Numbered from the stretch's first letter, positions 37,311 to 46,390 are shown. The stretch: DNA of 64,000 nt from an uncultured Clostridia bacterium (GCA_946184295.1 CAMHEZ010000005.1:1-64000), one strand, 5' to 3'. The notes: generated by a model not told the origin, from the letters alone. Numbers and translations are program-made.

Positions 37311-37463
37311 GCGGATAATTATCCGCATGTTTCCCGCATTCGGGCATAGCCGGCAGGTAGAGGGAGTCATATTTGGAGTATGTATTGAGTAAGCTTATGG
37401 AACGCGGAGCGGTATCGGCTCCGCAGCAGGAACATGAAATTCAGAATATCGGAGGTATGAACT
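37311..37463 (+). promoter_or_regulatory. Structured leader with two palindromes and possible short upstream frames
   Basis: The 521-bp gap 36943-37463 has no firm gene. It holds a perfect 16-bp palindrome GCGGATAATTATCCGC (37311-37326) and a hairpin with arms GCGGAGC/GCTCCGC (37404-37424). Two short frames are open: 37327-37392 (21 codons, no ribosome site) and 37397-37471 (24 codons), the latter ending inside the start region of the next gene. No known riboswitch core is recognisable. Confidence 0.4.
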
Positions 37464-37790
37464 ATGTATAACGATTATGGTGTTATTTTTGAAACCGGTC
37501 AGCCCAACTGCATCAGAAGCGGTGATTATAACGGCATGGCTTCGCCCTATCAGCCCACAATGGACAATGCAACAGGCAACTTCACAGTCATGCGCAACCA
37601 CGCCCAGCGCGAGCGCATCATTGAGATCGACGATCGACTGATCTCCGCCAATGAGGAATACAGAGCCCTTTCTTCCAGTCTTTCCACCGCCAGCGACGCG
37701 GTCAAGGACTATATTCAGGATCGCATTGTGGAACTGAAAGCCTCGCTCTCCGCTCTCGAACTGGAGAGAACCCGTCTTTTGTCGTATTGA
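37464..37790 (+). CDS. 108-residue soluble protein with C-terminal coiled coil
   Basis: I do not recognise a family. The N-terminal half is polar and rich in Asn, Gly and Tyr (MYNDYGVIFETGQPNC, NGMASPYQPTMDNATGNF). The C-terminal half is a long charged helix likely to form a coiled coil (RERIIEIDDRLISANEEYRAL, then VKDYIQDRIVELKASLSALELERTRLL). There is no signal peptide. GGAGG lies 8 nt before the ATG, and a strong terminator follows. An isolated gene with its own long leader. Confidence 0.75.
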   Translation: MYNDYGVIFETGQPNCIRSGDYNGMASPYQPTMDNATGNFTVMRNHAQRERIIEIDDRLISANEEYRALSSSLSTASDAVKDYIQDRIVELKASLSALELERTRLLSY

Positions 37791-37824
37791 TGTCCGGTTA
37801 TTCATGACGATGACGAAATAATCA

Positions 37825-37879
37825 AGCACCGCACGGTATTGTCTTGGGTCGCTGACCTGCATACTGTGCGGTGCTTTTT
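37825..37879 (+). terminator. Terminator of the 108-residue protein gene
   Basis: AGCACCGCACGGTAT (37825-37839) pairs with ATACTGTGCGGTGCT (37861-37875), with one mismatch, and runs into TTTTT. The reverse strand lacks a good T-run. Confidence 0.88.
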
Positions 37880-37882
37880 CAT

Positions 37883-38572
37883 TTAAAACTGATTTTTGTG
37901 GCCGAACGGCTTATTCTTGAACTGGGCATAGCTCCCCAGCACATCCAGCGAAGCCACATGGGTATCCTGCAACTGACCCGTGGCGTAATCGGCCGGTTCG
38001 TGGATATTATACATGAACCCCTGCCTGCCGTACCGCTGATCGACCCCTTCTATGTAGCTTTCTTCCACGGCGACATTGAGCACCCGCCCGATTATCATGG
38101 AATTGAGTCCCTGCTTGGACAGATCGACATTGCAGGCCAGACGGCATTCCAGCGTCATGAAGCTCTCCGCCACACGCGGCGCCTTGACGGTCTGCGCCTT
38201 TTCCAAGGTAAATCCCCCCGCCTCAAACTCGTCTTCCGGCACGGTATTGTTGACAATGGTGGCAATGCAGTTGGCGTAATAATCCGCGCTGACAAAATTG
38301 ATACAGAACTCCCCCTCCCGCACGATATTGCGGTAGGTATGGGAGAGGTGGCTGATATTCTGCATGACGGCGAAGTAACCGCCGGCGTCTCCGCCGAAGC
38401 TGCTCCACGAGTGGAAGCAAAGGTTGGGCTTGCCGTTCTGCTTGACGGTGGAAATGAGAAAGAGTACCTGCGGAATCGCACAGGCAAATTCCAGATGAGA
38501 AAAGCTGTCGAACTGCCCCGGCCAGTTTTCATAGAGCAGCTCCTGCGCGTCCATACCGATTTCACGTTTCAA
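37883..38572 (-). CDS. Flavin reductase-like FMN-binding protein
   Basis: Member of the flavin reductase-like/FMN-binding split-barrel superfamily, probably reducing or carrying FMN. The 229 residues include VLFLISTVKQNGKPNLCFHSWSSFGGD, MQNISHLSHTYRNIVREGEFCINFVSADY, the C-terminal ECRLACNVDLSKQGLNSMIIGRVLNVAVEESY and GRQGFMYNIHEPADYATGQ. The start is TTG and overlaps the upstream YwaF-like gene's TGA by 4 bp; GGAGATGA lies about 10 nt upstream. The physiological substrate is unknown. Confidence 0.8.
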   Translation of the reverse strand: MKREIGMDAQELLYENWPGQFDSFSHLEFACAIPQVLFLISTVKQNGKPNLCFHSWSSFGGDAGGYFAVMQNISHLSHTYRNIVREGEFCINFVSADYYANCIATIVNNTVPEDEFEAGGFTLEKAQTVKAPRVAESFMTLECRLACNVDLSKQGLNSMIIGRVLNVAVEESYIEGVDQRYGRQGFMYNIHEPADYATGQLQDTHVASLDVLGSYAQFKNKPFGHKNQF

Positions 38573-39312
38573 TTGGTTTCGGTCATCTCCTTGTTACGAT
38601 GGAATAACGCCGCGAGATCAAACGGCAGATAGAGAAGTCCCCACACCGCCAGCAGCGCCGCGAACATGGGGAGCAGATAGTATTCCGCGCCCAGCCAGTC
38701 GGCGAAGGTCTGCGTGAGCGTGCCCCGCACAGGGCCGTTGATGAAAAAGTAATTGCTTTCCAGCAGCCGGTTGACCGCCGCCACGGGCAGCATGAGCAGT
38801 CCGAGCATGAGCGCGACCGACGGCAGCTGCCGGATTTCCGGGCGAAACATACCGGTCAGAACCAGATACAGCGGTATCAGCACGATGAAGGTGTGGGCGA
38901 TCATCAGGTGCAGAAAATAAAAGCTGAACGCCGTACTGTTTCCGATGTCCGGCGTGACCAGCGCAAAAAACGCGCCCGGCAGATTGACCGCGTAGATGAA
39001 GTTGCGGAAAGTTTCGTTTTGGGTAAACACCGCGAGCGGATAAGTGAAGAGGGAAACCGAGCAGAGATGAAAGGGCAGTCCCGTCCGGATGTCAAATTCA
39101 TCGGGGTGAAAGACAAAATAGACATACTTGCCCAGCTCGATCACGGTGAACACCGCCCACAGCACCAACAGCAGCGTGCGCCGCTTTTGAGCGTCCAGTC
39201 GCCGTCCGATGAAAATCATCACGCCACAAAAGAGCGCCGACAGCGCGAGAAAACCCAGATGCGTGGCGGAAAACAGCGTCACCGGCTTGGTATTGTCAAA
39301 AAGCCCTGTCAA
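38569..39312 (-). CDS. YwaF-like integral membrane protein
   Basis: A 247-residue polytopic protein of the YwaF/TMEM164-like (TIGR02206) family with about seven hydrophobic helices. Typical segments are FSATHLGFLALSALFCGVMIF, the conserved LPFHLCSVSLFTYPLAVF, NLPGAFFALVTPDI, FYFLHLMIAHTFIVLIPLYLVL and NYFFINGPVRGTLTQTFADWLGAEYYL. No biochemical role is established that I know of for bacterial members. The start is TTG with GGGGGAG 6 nt upstream. It is translationally coupled to the flavin reductase gene. Confidence 0.82.
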   Translation of the reverse strand: MTGLFDNTKPVTLFSATHLGFLALSALFCGVMIFIGRRLDAQKRRTLLLVLWAVFTVIELGKYVYFVFHPDEFDIRTGLPFHLCSVSLFTYPLAVFTQNETFRNFIYAVNLPGAFFALVTPDIGNSTAFSFYFLHLMIAHTFIVLIPLYLVLTGMFRPEIRQLPSVALMLGLLMLPVAAVNRLLESNYFFINGPVRGTLTQTFADWLGAEYYLLPMFAALLAVWGLLYLPFDLAALFHRNKEMTETN

Positions 39313-39394
39313 ATCCAGCTCCCCCTTTCCTGCTCATTTACCGTTAGTATGCGAACATGGGGCGGAATTTATGCGTGCAAAAGGCAGCACACCG

Positions 39395-40741
39395 TTAATC
39401 GCTCGTAACCAGCTTCTGGAACGCGTCGCCGCGCACCTCGAAATTTTTAAACATATCGTAACTGGCGGCGGCGGGAGAGAGCAGGCAGATTTTGCCCGGC
39501 GCGGTGACTTCCTTGGCCTTGCGCACGCCTTTTTCAAAGTCATGACAGGGGTACACGGCGATGCGCTCCGGAATACCGTATTCTGTGAACAATTGATTCA
39601 TGCGCTCGGTGGTGGTGCCCACCAGCACGATGCTGTCGATGTCCGCCGTGCGCAGAAACTCCGCTAAATCGGTGTAGTCGATGCCCCTGTCCATGCCGCC
39701 GAGAATCAGCGTGCCCACACTGCCCAGCGCCTTGACCGCATTGATCGCGGAACGGCAGATGGTAGAGATGGAATCGTCGTAATAGGTCACGCCGCCGAAG
39801 GTGCCTACCTTTTCCAGACGGTGCGCAAGCGGTCTGAAGCTGGCGAGCGACGCCTTAAATTCGGTTTCACTCATGTCGGTCAGCGCCTTGCAGATGGCGT
39901 AGTCAATGCCGATGTTATAGAGATTGTGCCGCCCTACCAGACAGGTGTCGCCTTCCTCGATGACAATCGAGCCGTGCGGCGTGGTGACAGTGGTACCCTT
40001 GACGGAAATATCCGCCGGCTTTTCTTCCCCCAGACCGTCGCAGGCCGTGACCAGACGGCCGGGACGGGGATATTTTGCCAGCGTATCCAGATCGTTGACA
40101 TTGAGAACCGTCACGTCATCTTCCTGCTGATACGTGAAGACATGCGCCTTGGCCGTGATGTAGTTTTCCATCGTGACATAATGGTCAAGATGTTCCTCAT
40201 AAAGATTGAGAATCACGCCGATATGCGGGGAGTGCCTGACAAATTCCAGCTGATGACAGCTCATTTCAAATACCACGGTGGTATTCTCGTCCACACTTTC
40301 GATAAAGTCCAGACAGGGAATGCCGATATTGCCCACAAAGATGGTGTTGTCGTCGTGCCGCTTGAGGATATGATACAGCAGCGAGGAGGTGGTGGACTTG
40401 CCCTTGGTACCGGTGATGCCGACGGTATTCTTTCCGAATGCCGCCAGAAACACTTCCGTCTGGGAGGTCAGCTTGTCGAGCAGCTTCTCCGGGCGAAAGA
40501 CCGGAATGCCGGGGCTTTTGAAGATATAGTCAAACGCGGCCAGCACATCGGTGTTGTCCTGCCCGATCTCAATAAAGTCGCAGTTGGGATAATTGTCCAT
40601 GTCGATTGGTTTGGCATCGGCCAGCGTCAGATGGATATCGGGATACAACGAGCGGATATAGCGATAAGTAGAAATCCCCTCGCGCCCCATGCCCCAGATC
40701 ACGACTTTTTTATCTTCGATAAAAGATATGATATTTTTCAC
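39395..40741 (-). CDS. murD: UDP-N-acetylmuramoylalanine-D-glutamate ligase MurD
   Basis: Adds D-glutamate to UDP-MurNAc-L-Ala in peptidoglycan synthesis. The 448 residues contain VVIWGMGREGISTYRYI, KSPGIPVFRPE, the ATP loop TVGITGTKGKSTTSSLLYHIL, VFEMSCHQLEF, ILNLYEEHLDHYVTMENYITAK, LVGRHNLYNIGIDYAICKAL, FRPLAHRLEKVG and ILGGMDRGIDYTDL. The GTG at 40741 is preferred: AAAGGA lies 11 nt upstream and the product starts MKNIISFIEDKK. The frame is open to 40792. The gene lies outside a normal cell-wall cluster. Confidence 0.93.
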   Translation of the reverse strand: MKNIISFIEDKKVVIWGMGREGISTYRYIRSLYPDIHLTLADAKPIDMDNYPNCDFIEIGQDNTDVLAAFDYIFKSPGIPVFRPEKLLDKLTSQTEVFLAAFGKNTVGITGTKGKSTTSSLLYHILKRHDDNTIFVGNIGIPCLDFIESVDENTTVVFEMSCHQLEFVRHSPHIGVILNLYEEHLDHYVTMENYITAKAHVFTYQQEDDVTVLNVNDLDTLAKYPRPGRLVTACDGLGEEKPADISVKGTTVTTPHGSIVIEEGDTCLVGRHNLYNIGIDYAICKALTDMSETEFKASLASFRPLAHRLEKVGTFGGVTYYDDSISTICRSAINAVKALGSVGTLILGGMDRGIDYTDLAEFLRTADIDSIVLVGTTTERMNQLFTEYGIPERIAVYPCHDFEKGVRKAKEVTAPGKICLLSPAAASYDMFKNFEVRGDAFQKLVTSD

Positions 40742-40798
40742 AGTGTCAAGAATCCTTTCCGAACAATCGCTTTTTCTGTCTGCAATATACACAAGCCT

Positions 40799-41929
40799 TT
40801 ACGCCTGCTGTAAACCCATTTTCGCCTGAAATTCGTCCACGGTCACATGAGCCACCTCAGCGGCCTGTTCCGCCGACAGCATGCCCCGGCCCACCAGTTC
40901 GGTCAGGGTGCTGAATATACCTTCCTCGCGGCCTTTCATACGGCCCTCCTCGCGGCCCTCCATGCGGCCCTCCTCGCGGCCTTCTATGCGTGCGTCGTTT
41001 CTCATCTCTTCCATCTCCATACGCATTTCCCTGCGGCCCTCCTCGCGGCCCTCCATGCGTGCGTCATTTCTCATTTCCTCAATCGCCAGACACATTTCCC
41101 TGCGACCTTCCTCGCGACCTTCCTCACGTGCGTCGTTTCTCATTTCCTCAATTGCCAGACACATATTGACACGCTCCTTTCCTTCCTGATAGGGCAAATC
41201 AGACCCTGTCACCACATTTACCATGTCCACAGTTCTGCGCGAAACATCCTGATAACCGCTGTCCTCCTGCACAATCTCGCGCAGACGCTTTTTGTCTTTT
41301 GAATATTTGACATATTTCAGCGCCAGATTCAGCTCGGTGTGAAATTTGTTGAAATCTTCATCGGCGATGTCCGCCGGAACAATCAGGTGCAGCCGGTAAT
41401 CCTCCACAAACGGCAGATATGCCTCTTCCACCGCCAGCATATCGTGCAGGCACCGCGGCGCGTTCCACTGCTCCGCGCCGAAATACAGCGTCAGCGTAAT
41501 GACCGGCAGCAGCTTGTCGGTGCGGTAAAAGCCGGAAAGAAACTCCGCCGATGTCTGCGCCTTTGCGTCGCCGCCGCGATGGGATTTCGCGGTTGCCTCG
41601 ACCTGCGCGGCATACTGCATCGCGTCATACAGCATATGGCGCACCGGCATGGCATAATGAATTTGCGACTGATTCTCAATGCCCAGCAGGAGATACGCCG
41701 CCCGGTCGTCCTCCATCGCCGTCACCAGCTTGAGCACGTCCCGGTACTTCTGATCCGGCACAGACGTTCCGTCCGCTCCATAGGGCAGCACAATGGCAGT
41801 GGTATCCAGCGGCCTGAGCTGTTCGGGCCGTATGACCTGCCGCCCGTCAAACAGCAAAAAATTAAACGCGTCGGCAAACACCGCGCTGTCCTGCATATAC
41901 GCCTTGGTCACGGCGTCTTTGTCCGCCAT
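40799..41929 (-). CDS. Rpn-family PD-(D/E)XK nuclease/putative transposase with C-terminal repeats
   Basis: Recombination-promoting nuclease of the Rpn/PDDEXK transposase group, which promotes RecA-independent recombination in E. coli. In the 376 residues the N-terminal nuclease-like part has DAFNFLLFDGRQVI, YLLLGIENQSQIHYAMPVRHMLYDAMQYAAQV (candidate ExQ and following basic region) and DKLLPVITLTLYFG. The C-terminal part has tandem EEMRNDAR-EGREEGR units, then a short helical end. The ATG at 41929 follows GGTGA by 5 nt. The promoter at 41954-41982 matches consensus exactly. Such genes are often multi-copy; only one is here. Confidence 0.88.
   Translation of the reverse strand: MADKDAVTKAYMQDSAVFADAFNFLLFDGRQVIRPEQLRPLDTTAIVLPYGADGTSVPDQKYRDVLKLVTAMEDDRAAYLLLGIENQSQIHYAMPVRHMLYDAMQYAAQVEATAKSHRGGDAKAQTSAEFLSGFYRTDKLLPVITLTLYFGAEQWNAPRCLHDMLAVEEAYLPFVEDYRLHLIVPADIADEDFNKFHTELNLALKYVKYSKDKKRLREIVQEDSGYQDVSRRTVDMVNVVTGSDLPYQEGKERVNMCLAIEEMRNDAREEGREEGRREMCLAIEEMRNDARMEGREEGRREMRMEMEEMRNDARIEGREEGRMEGREEGRMKGREEGIFSTLTELVGRGMLSAEQAAEVAHVTVDEFQAKMGLQQA
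40919..41164 (-). repeat. In-frame tandem repeats in the Rpn-family gene
   Basis: Two near-identical 69-bp units (41164-41096 and 41095-41027) encode MCLAIEEMRNDAR, E or M, then EGREEGRRE. A third, shorter unit (MRMEMEEMRNDARIEGREEGR) and two 8-residue units (MEGREEGR, MKGREEG) follow. All are multiples of three bases, so copy number can change without frameshift. Confidence 0.9.
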
Positions 41930-41953
41930 CGCTCTCACCGTCCCTTCTTCCCT

Positions 41954-41982
41954 ATTATATTCTCAATTTTCCCCCGTGTCAA
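41954..41982 (-). promoter_or_regulatory. Consensus promoter of the Rpn-family gene
   Basis: On the minus strand: TTGACA (41982-41977), 17-bp spacer, TATAAT (41959-41954); both hexamers are perfect. It begins about 25 bp upstream of the start codon and may also serve murD. Confidence 0.8.
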
Positions 41983-42068
41983 GACGAAGACAGCGCCTGA
42001 CGGGGCTGAAAAATACCAATTACCCAAAAATTCCCGCGAAACCGGGCGAAAATATAAAAATTGATGTA

Positions 42069-42097
42069 TTGACATTTGATTTCCAATCTGTTAAGAT
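42069..42097 (+). promoter_or_regulatory. Promoter of potABCD
   Basis: Perfect TTGACA (42069-42074), 17-bp spacer, TAAGAT (42092-42097). This implies a leader of about 355 nt. Within the 530-bp gap 41930-42459 I also see CAGCCG/CGGCTG arms near 42340-42360, but no recognisable riboswitch and no convincing small gene. Confidence 0.65.
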
Positions 42098-42459
42098 AAG
42101 TGCTAATGGTCTTGATTTTGCATGATAGCAATTTTGAAGTTAATGATTCACGGACACACCGAAAAAAGGCAGGTATCAAAACAACAATCTATTTGACAAT
42201 CCATGTGTGCGTCCGGCTTTGAAAAAAGACAGAGAAAAAAACTAATACAGCAACAAAAAAGGTCAGCATATCCTTCGGCGCTCTCTTACGCAACCACAAT
42301 GTATCCGGACAGGGAACGCCGGTATTGTTACATCAGCCGCATCACAAACGGCTGGTTTAATGCTATATTTACTGCGATTTGTCTCGGCTTGGCAGGTTCT
42401 TATCGTATGATACCCTGTAGCGGGCAGAAAGCTAAATTTCAGTAAAGGAGGATGTTGTA

Positions 42460-43536
42460 ATGGCTGAAAATATCATTAGTCTGAAAAACATCTCGGTGTC
42501 GTTTGACGGGGAAACCATCCTCGACAAACTCAATCTCGACATTCAGGACGGCACCTTTGTGACGCTGCTGGGCCCCTCGGGGTGCGGCAAGACAACGACC
42601 CTCCGCATTATCGGCGGCTTTCAGGAGCCGGACAGCGGAGATGTTTTTTTCGGCAAGGAACGCATCAACGATCTGCCCCCCCACAAGCGGCAGCTCAACA
42701 CCGTCTTTCAGCGGTACGCGCTCTTCCCTCATCTCAACGTGTATGAAAACATCGCGTTCGGCATGAGGATCCGCAAGAAGAGCGAGGCGGAGGTCAAGGC
42801 AAAGGTCGCCGAAATGCTCAAGCTCGTCTCTCTGGAGGGCTTTGAGAAACGGCGCACTTCCACCCTCTCCGGCGGTCAGCAGCAGCGCGTGGCCATCGCC
42901 CGCGCACTCGCCAACGACCCGAAGGTGCTGCTGCTCGACGAGCCGCTCGGCGCGCTCGATCTCAAGCTGCGCAAGGAAATGCAGGTGGAGCTGAAACGCA
43001 TTCAGAGCCGTCTGGGCATCACGTTTATCTACGTGACCCACGACCAGGAGGAAGCGCTTTCCATGTCGGACACGATTGTGGTCATGAACCACGGCGTGAT
43101 TCAGCAGATCGGTTCGCCGACGGATATTTACAATGAGCCGGAAAACGGTTTTGTTGCTGACTTTATCGGAGAAAGCAACATCGTGGACGGCATCATGCAC
43201 GCCGACTGCGATGTTGCTTTTTGCGGTGCGCGTTTCGCGTGTGTGGACACCGGCTTTGCCAAGGACGAGGAAGTCGATGTGGTCATTCGCCCCGAGGATA
43301 TCATCGTGGTACCCAAAGAGGAAAGCGACCTGCGCGGCACCGTCACGTCCGTCACCTTCAAGGGCGTGCATTATGAGATGTACGTCAATGTCCCCGGCGA
43401 AGAGGAAGAATGGATTATCCAATCCACCGTCGCGCAGGAAGAGGGCAAGGAAATCGGCATGACTGTCACGCCCGAAAATATCCACATCATGAAGAAATAC
43501 ACCGGTGACTACGCCGGCGACGAAGAGCTGGAATAA
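42460..43536 (+). CDS. potA: Spermidine/putrescine ABC transporter ATPase PotA
   Basis: Energises polyamine import. The 358 residues carry Walker [20 protein letters not shown]-loop [23 protein letters not shown], signature [16 protein letters not shown], Walker [18 protein letters not shown]-loop [10 protein letters not shown] and a C-terminal TOBE-like domain ([25 protein letters not shown]). AAAGGAGG lies 8 nt before the ATG. It is first in the operon potA-potB-potC-potD. Confidence 0.95.
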   Translation: MAENIISLKNISVSFDGETILDKLNLDIQDGTFVTLLGPSGCGKTTTLRIIGGFQEPDSGDVFFGKERINDLPPHKRQLNTVFQRYALFPHLNVYENIAFGMRIRKKSEAEVKAKVAEMLKLVSLEGFEKRRTSTLSGGQQQRVAIARALANDPKVLLLDEPLGALDLKLRKEMQVELKRIQSRLGITFIYVTHDQEEALSMSDTIVVMNHGVIQQIGSPTDIYNEPENGFVADFIGESNIVDGIMHADCDVAFCGARFACVDTGFAKDEEVDVVIRPEDIIVVPKEESDLRGTVTSVTFKGVHYEMYVNVPGEEEEWIIQSTVAQEEGKEIGMTVTPENIHIMKKYTGDYAGDEELE

Positions 43537-43549
43537 CGGAGGACGCGCA

Positions 43550-44368
43550 ATGAAAAAAGATTCATGGGTCGCCTCGCCGTTCATGGTGTGGGTGGTCATC
43601 TTCACCGTCATTCCGCTGGGTATGGTGTGCTGGTACGCTTTTACCGACGCGTCGGGCGCGTTTACCTTTGACAACATACTGAAAATCGGCACCTATTGGA
43701 CATATCTCAAGGATTCGCTCATCATGGGCGCGGTCGCGACCTTCTTCTGTCTGCTGCTGGGCTATCCGCTCGCCTACATCATGTCCCGCGCCAGCTGGGC
43801 CGCACAGCAGACCATGATGATGCTGCTCATGCTGCCGCAGTGGATGAACTTCCTGCTGCGCACCTACGCGTGGATGACGCTGCTCGAAAACAACGGCCTG
43901 ATTAATCACCTGCTGGGTCAGCTCGGCATCGGCCCTTTCCATATGATTAACACCAAGGGCGCGATTATCCTGGGCATGGTCTACAACTTCCTGCCCTATA
44001 TGATTTTGCCCATTTACTCCGTTATGGAGAAGATTCACAGCAGTCTGTTTGAGGCGGCCAACGACCTTGGCGCGGACAAGCTGGCAACGCTGCGCCGCGT
44101 GGTCTTCCCGCTCAGCCTGCCCGGCGTCATCACCGGCATCACGATGGTCTTCGTGCCGTCGGTCAGCACCTTCGTCATCTCCAAGCTGCTCGGCGGCGGC
44201 AACAATATGCTCATCGGCGACGTCATCGAACGTCTGTTCGTGGGTGCCGCTCCCAATTACAACGTCGGCGCGGCGCTTTCGCTGGTGCTGATGGTGCTGA
44301 TTCTCATCAGCATGGCCGTCATGAAAAAATTCGACGACGGCGAGGAAACAGGGGGGTTGATGATGTGA
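43550..44368 (+). CDS. potB: Spermidine/putrescine ABC transporter permease PotB
   Basis: One of two permeases of the polyamine importer. The 272 residues have six TM helices, LPQWMNFLLRTYAWMTLLENNGLINHLLGQLG and the EAA loop FEAANDLGADKLATLRRVVFPLSLPGVITG. The ATG at 43550 is chosen because GGAGG lies 7 nt upstream; the frame is open from 43505 inside potA. It starts 14 bp after potA ends and overlaps potC. Confidence 0.94.
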   Translation: MKKDSWVASPFMVWVVIFTVIPLGMVCWYAFTDASGAFTFDNILKIGTYWTYLKDSLIMGAVATFFCLLLGYPLAYIMSRASWAAQQTMMMLLMLPQWMNFLLRTYAWMTLLENNGLINHLLGQLGIGPFHMINTKGAIILGMVYNFLPYMILPIYSVMEKIHSSLFEAANDLGADKLATLRRVVFPLSLPGVITGITMVFVPSVSTFVISKLLGGGNNMLIGDVIERLFVGAAPNYNVGAALSLVLMVLILISMAVMKKFDDGEETGGLMM

Positions 44369-45186
44369 TGAAGGCTTCCAAACTTCTCTCCAGGATTTAC
44401 ACGGTACTGATTTTTCTGTTTCTCTACGCGCCCATCGTGGTGCTGATCGTGTTCTCCTTCAACGCCACCAAGAGCCGTTCGGTCTGGAAGGGCTTCTCGC
44501 TGCGGTGGTACGAAAATCTCTTCAACGACGAAACCATTCTCGGCGCACTCTGGGTATCCATTGAGGTGGCGGTCATCGCGGCCATCGTCGCGACGATTAT
44601 CGGCACGGCGGCCGCCGTCGGCCTCAAAAGCATGAATAAAAAACTGCGCTCTGTCATGCTCACGCTCAACAATATCCCGATGGTCAACCCCGACATTGTG
44701 ACGGGTATTTCCATGATGCTGCTGTTCGTGGCGATTTTCGGCGCAACGGGACTGCTGCGTCCCGGCTTTACAACCTTGGTCATCGCTCATGTCACCTTCT
44801 GCATTCCCTATGTGATTCTGTCGGTGCTGCCCAAGCTCAACCAGATGAACCCGAGTATTTACGAGGCCGCGCAGGACTTGGGCTGTCCGCCCTTCCGTGC
44901 ATTTATGAAGGTGGTCATGCCGGAAATCATGCCGGGCATCATCACCGGCGTCATGATGGCCTTCACCCTCTCGCTCGACGACTTCGTCATCAGCTACTTC
45001 ACCAGCGGCTCTACCGCGCAGACGCTGCCCATGGTCATCTACTCCATGACCAAGCGCCGCATCAGCCCGAAAGTCAACGCGCTGTCGGCGGTGATGTTTG
45101 TAATCGTACTGGTGCTGCTGGTTGCCATTAACGCGCGGCAAATCGCCGAACAGCGCCGCACCAGAAAAACCAATCAGGATATCTGA
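44365..45186 (+). CDS. potC: Spermidine/putrescine ABC transporter permease PotC
   Basis: Second permease. The 273 residues have FLFLYAPIVVLIVFSFNATKSRSVWKGFSLRWYENLFND, the EAA loop YEAAQDLGCPPFRAFMKVVMPEIMPGIITG and LSLDDFVISYFTSGSTAQTLPMVIYSM, all typical of PotC. It may start at the GTG 44365 (4-bp overlap with potB) or the ATG 44368; GGGGGG lies 9-12 nt upstream. Confidence 0.94.
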   Translation: MMKASKLLSRIYTVLIFLFLYAPIVVLIVFSFNATKSRSVWKGFSLRWYENLFNDETILGALWVSIEVAVIAAIVATIIGTAAAVGLKSMNKKLRSVMLTLNNIPMVNPDIVTGISMMLLFVAIFGATGLLRPGFTTLVIAHVTFCIPYVILSVLPKLNQMNPSIYEAAQDLGCPPFRAFMKVVMPEIMPGIITGVMMAFTLSLDDFVISYFTSGSTAQTLPMVIYSMTKRRISPKVNALSAVMFVIVLVLLVAINARQIAEQRRTRKTNQDI

Positions 45187-45217
45187 ATAACAAGTGTTTT
45201 AGAAAGGATTTTGATAC

Positions 45218-46309
45218 ATGAAAAAAATCGTATCTCTTGTAATTTCCGCAGCCATGCTGCTGTCCGCACTCGCCGTCACCGGCTGTTCCAAGGACGAAGG
45301 CGTCCCCATGACGGGCGAAGAGATTTATGTCTACAACTGGGGCGAGTACATCTCCAACGGCGACGACGGCACCCTCGACACCAACAAGCAGTTTGAAAAG
45401 GAAACCGGCATCAAGGTGCATTACCTCAACTTCTCCAGCAATGAGGAAATGTACGCCAAGATCAAGAGCGGCAGCATGACGGTGGACGTCATCATTCCCT
45501 CCGACTACATGATCTCCCAGATGATTCGCGAGAACATGCTCGAAAAGCTGGATTTCAGCAATATCCCCAACTTTGACAACATCGACGAGAAATTCCGCAA
45601 GACCTCCTTCGACCCCACCGGCGAATACTCCGTTCCCTACACCTGGGGCTGCACCGCCATCTTCTACGACAGCCGTTATGTGGACGCCGCCGACGTGGAC
45701 GAAAACAGCTGGGATTTGCTCTGGAATGAAAAGTACACCGGCAAGGTGCTGATGTTCAACAACCAGCGCGACGCTTTCGGCGTGGCTGAAGCCAAGCTGG
45801 GCTACTCCCTCAACAGCGAAAACCTCGACGAACTGGAAGCCTGCTATCAGGAACTGGTCAAACAGGCCCCCATCGTAAAGGGCGGCTATTACGGCGACGA
45901 AATCTTTGACAAGATGGAGAGCGGCGAAGCGATTATTGCCCCCTACTACAACGGTGATCTGCTGATGATTCAGGAGACCAACGAATATGTCAAGGGCTAC
46001 ATTCCGCCCCACGCCAACACCTTCATCGACTCCATGTGCGTGCCCACCTGCTGCCAGAACAAGTCGGCCGCCGAGAAGTACATCAACTTCATGTGCCGCG
46101 AGGACATCGCGCTCGCCAACATCGAAACCATCGGCTACGCCTCCCCCATGTCCTGTGTCGTGGAGCAGCTCGACGAGGAAGTCACCGGCGAATTTTTCTA
46201 CCCCTCTGACGAAAAGCTGGCGGAATGCGAAGTCTTCTATTCCCTCTCTGACGAAACCAACGCCTTCCTCTCCCAGAAGTGGGAAGACCTGATGAATCAG
46301 TCCAAGTAA
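45218..46309 (+). CDS. potD: Spermidine/putrescine-binding lipoprotein PotD
   Basis: Surface receptor of the polyamine importer. The 363 residues have a signal peptide ending in lipobox VTGC (Cys near 23), then IYVYNWGEYISNG, TGIKVHYLNFSSNEEMYAKI, VDVIIPSDYMISQMIRENMLEKLD, YSVPYTWGCTAIFYDS, GEAIIAPYYNGDLLMIQ and IPPHANTFIDSMCVPTCC. It lies 31 bp after potC with AGAAAGGA upstream. A terminator closes the operon. Confidence 0.95.
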   Translation: MKKIVSLVISAAMLLSALAVTGCSKDEGVPMTGEEIYVYNWGEYISNGDDGTLDTNKQFEKETGIKVHYLNFSSNEEMYAKIKSGSMTVDVIIPSDYMISQMIRENMLEKLDFSNIPNFDNIDEKFRKTSFDPTGEYSVPYTWGCTAIFYDSRYVDAADVDENSWDLLWNEKYTGKVLMFNNQRDAFGVAEAKLGYSLNSENLDELEACYQELVKQAPIVKGGYYGDEIFDKMESGEAIIAPYYNGDLLMIQETNEYVKGYIPPHANTFIDSMCVPTCCQNKSAAEKYINFMCREDIALANIETIGYASPMSCVVEQLDEEVTGEFFYPSDEKLAECEVFYSLSDETNAFLSQKWEDLMNQSK

Positions 46310-46331
46310 ACGCTTGACACCCCAATATATA

Positions 46332-46375
46332 AAAAGCACTGCACGGTGTTCGCATCGTACAGTGCTTTTGTTTTG
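46332..46375. terminator. Terminator after potD, probably bidirectional
   Basis: AAAAGCACTG (46332-46341) pairs with CAGTGC (46360-46365) within a longer imperfect stem, then TTTTGTTTT. The left A-run gives T on the minus strand for the convergent amylase gene. Confidence 0.8.
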
Positions 46376-46390
46376 GACGCAGCGCGATGG

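Noticed and set aside
37232-37463. A c-di-GMP riboswitch in the leader, suggested by GGCAGGTAGAGGGAG
   Set aside because: The conserved core of known c-di-GMP aptamers (GACGCAAAGC-type segment) is not present.
42203-42445. An 80-codon frame in the potA leader
   Set aside because: There is no ribosome site before its ATG, the composition is unlike neighbours and no domain is visible.
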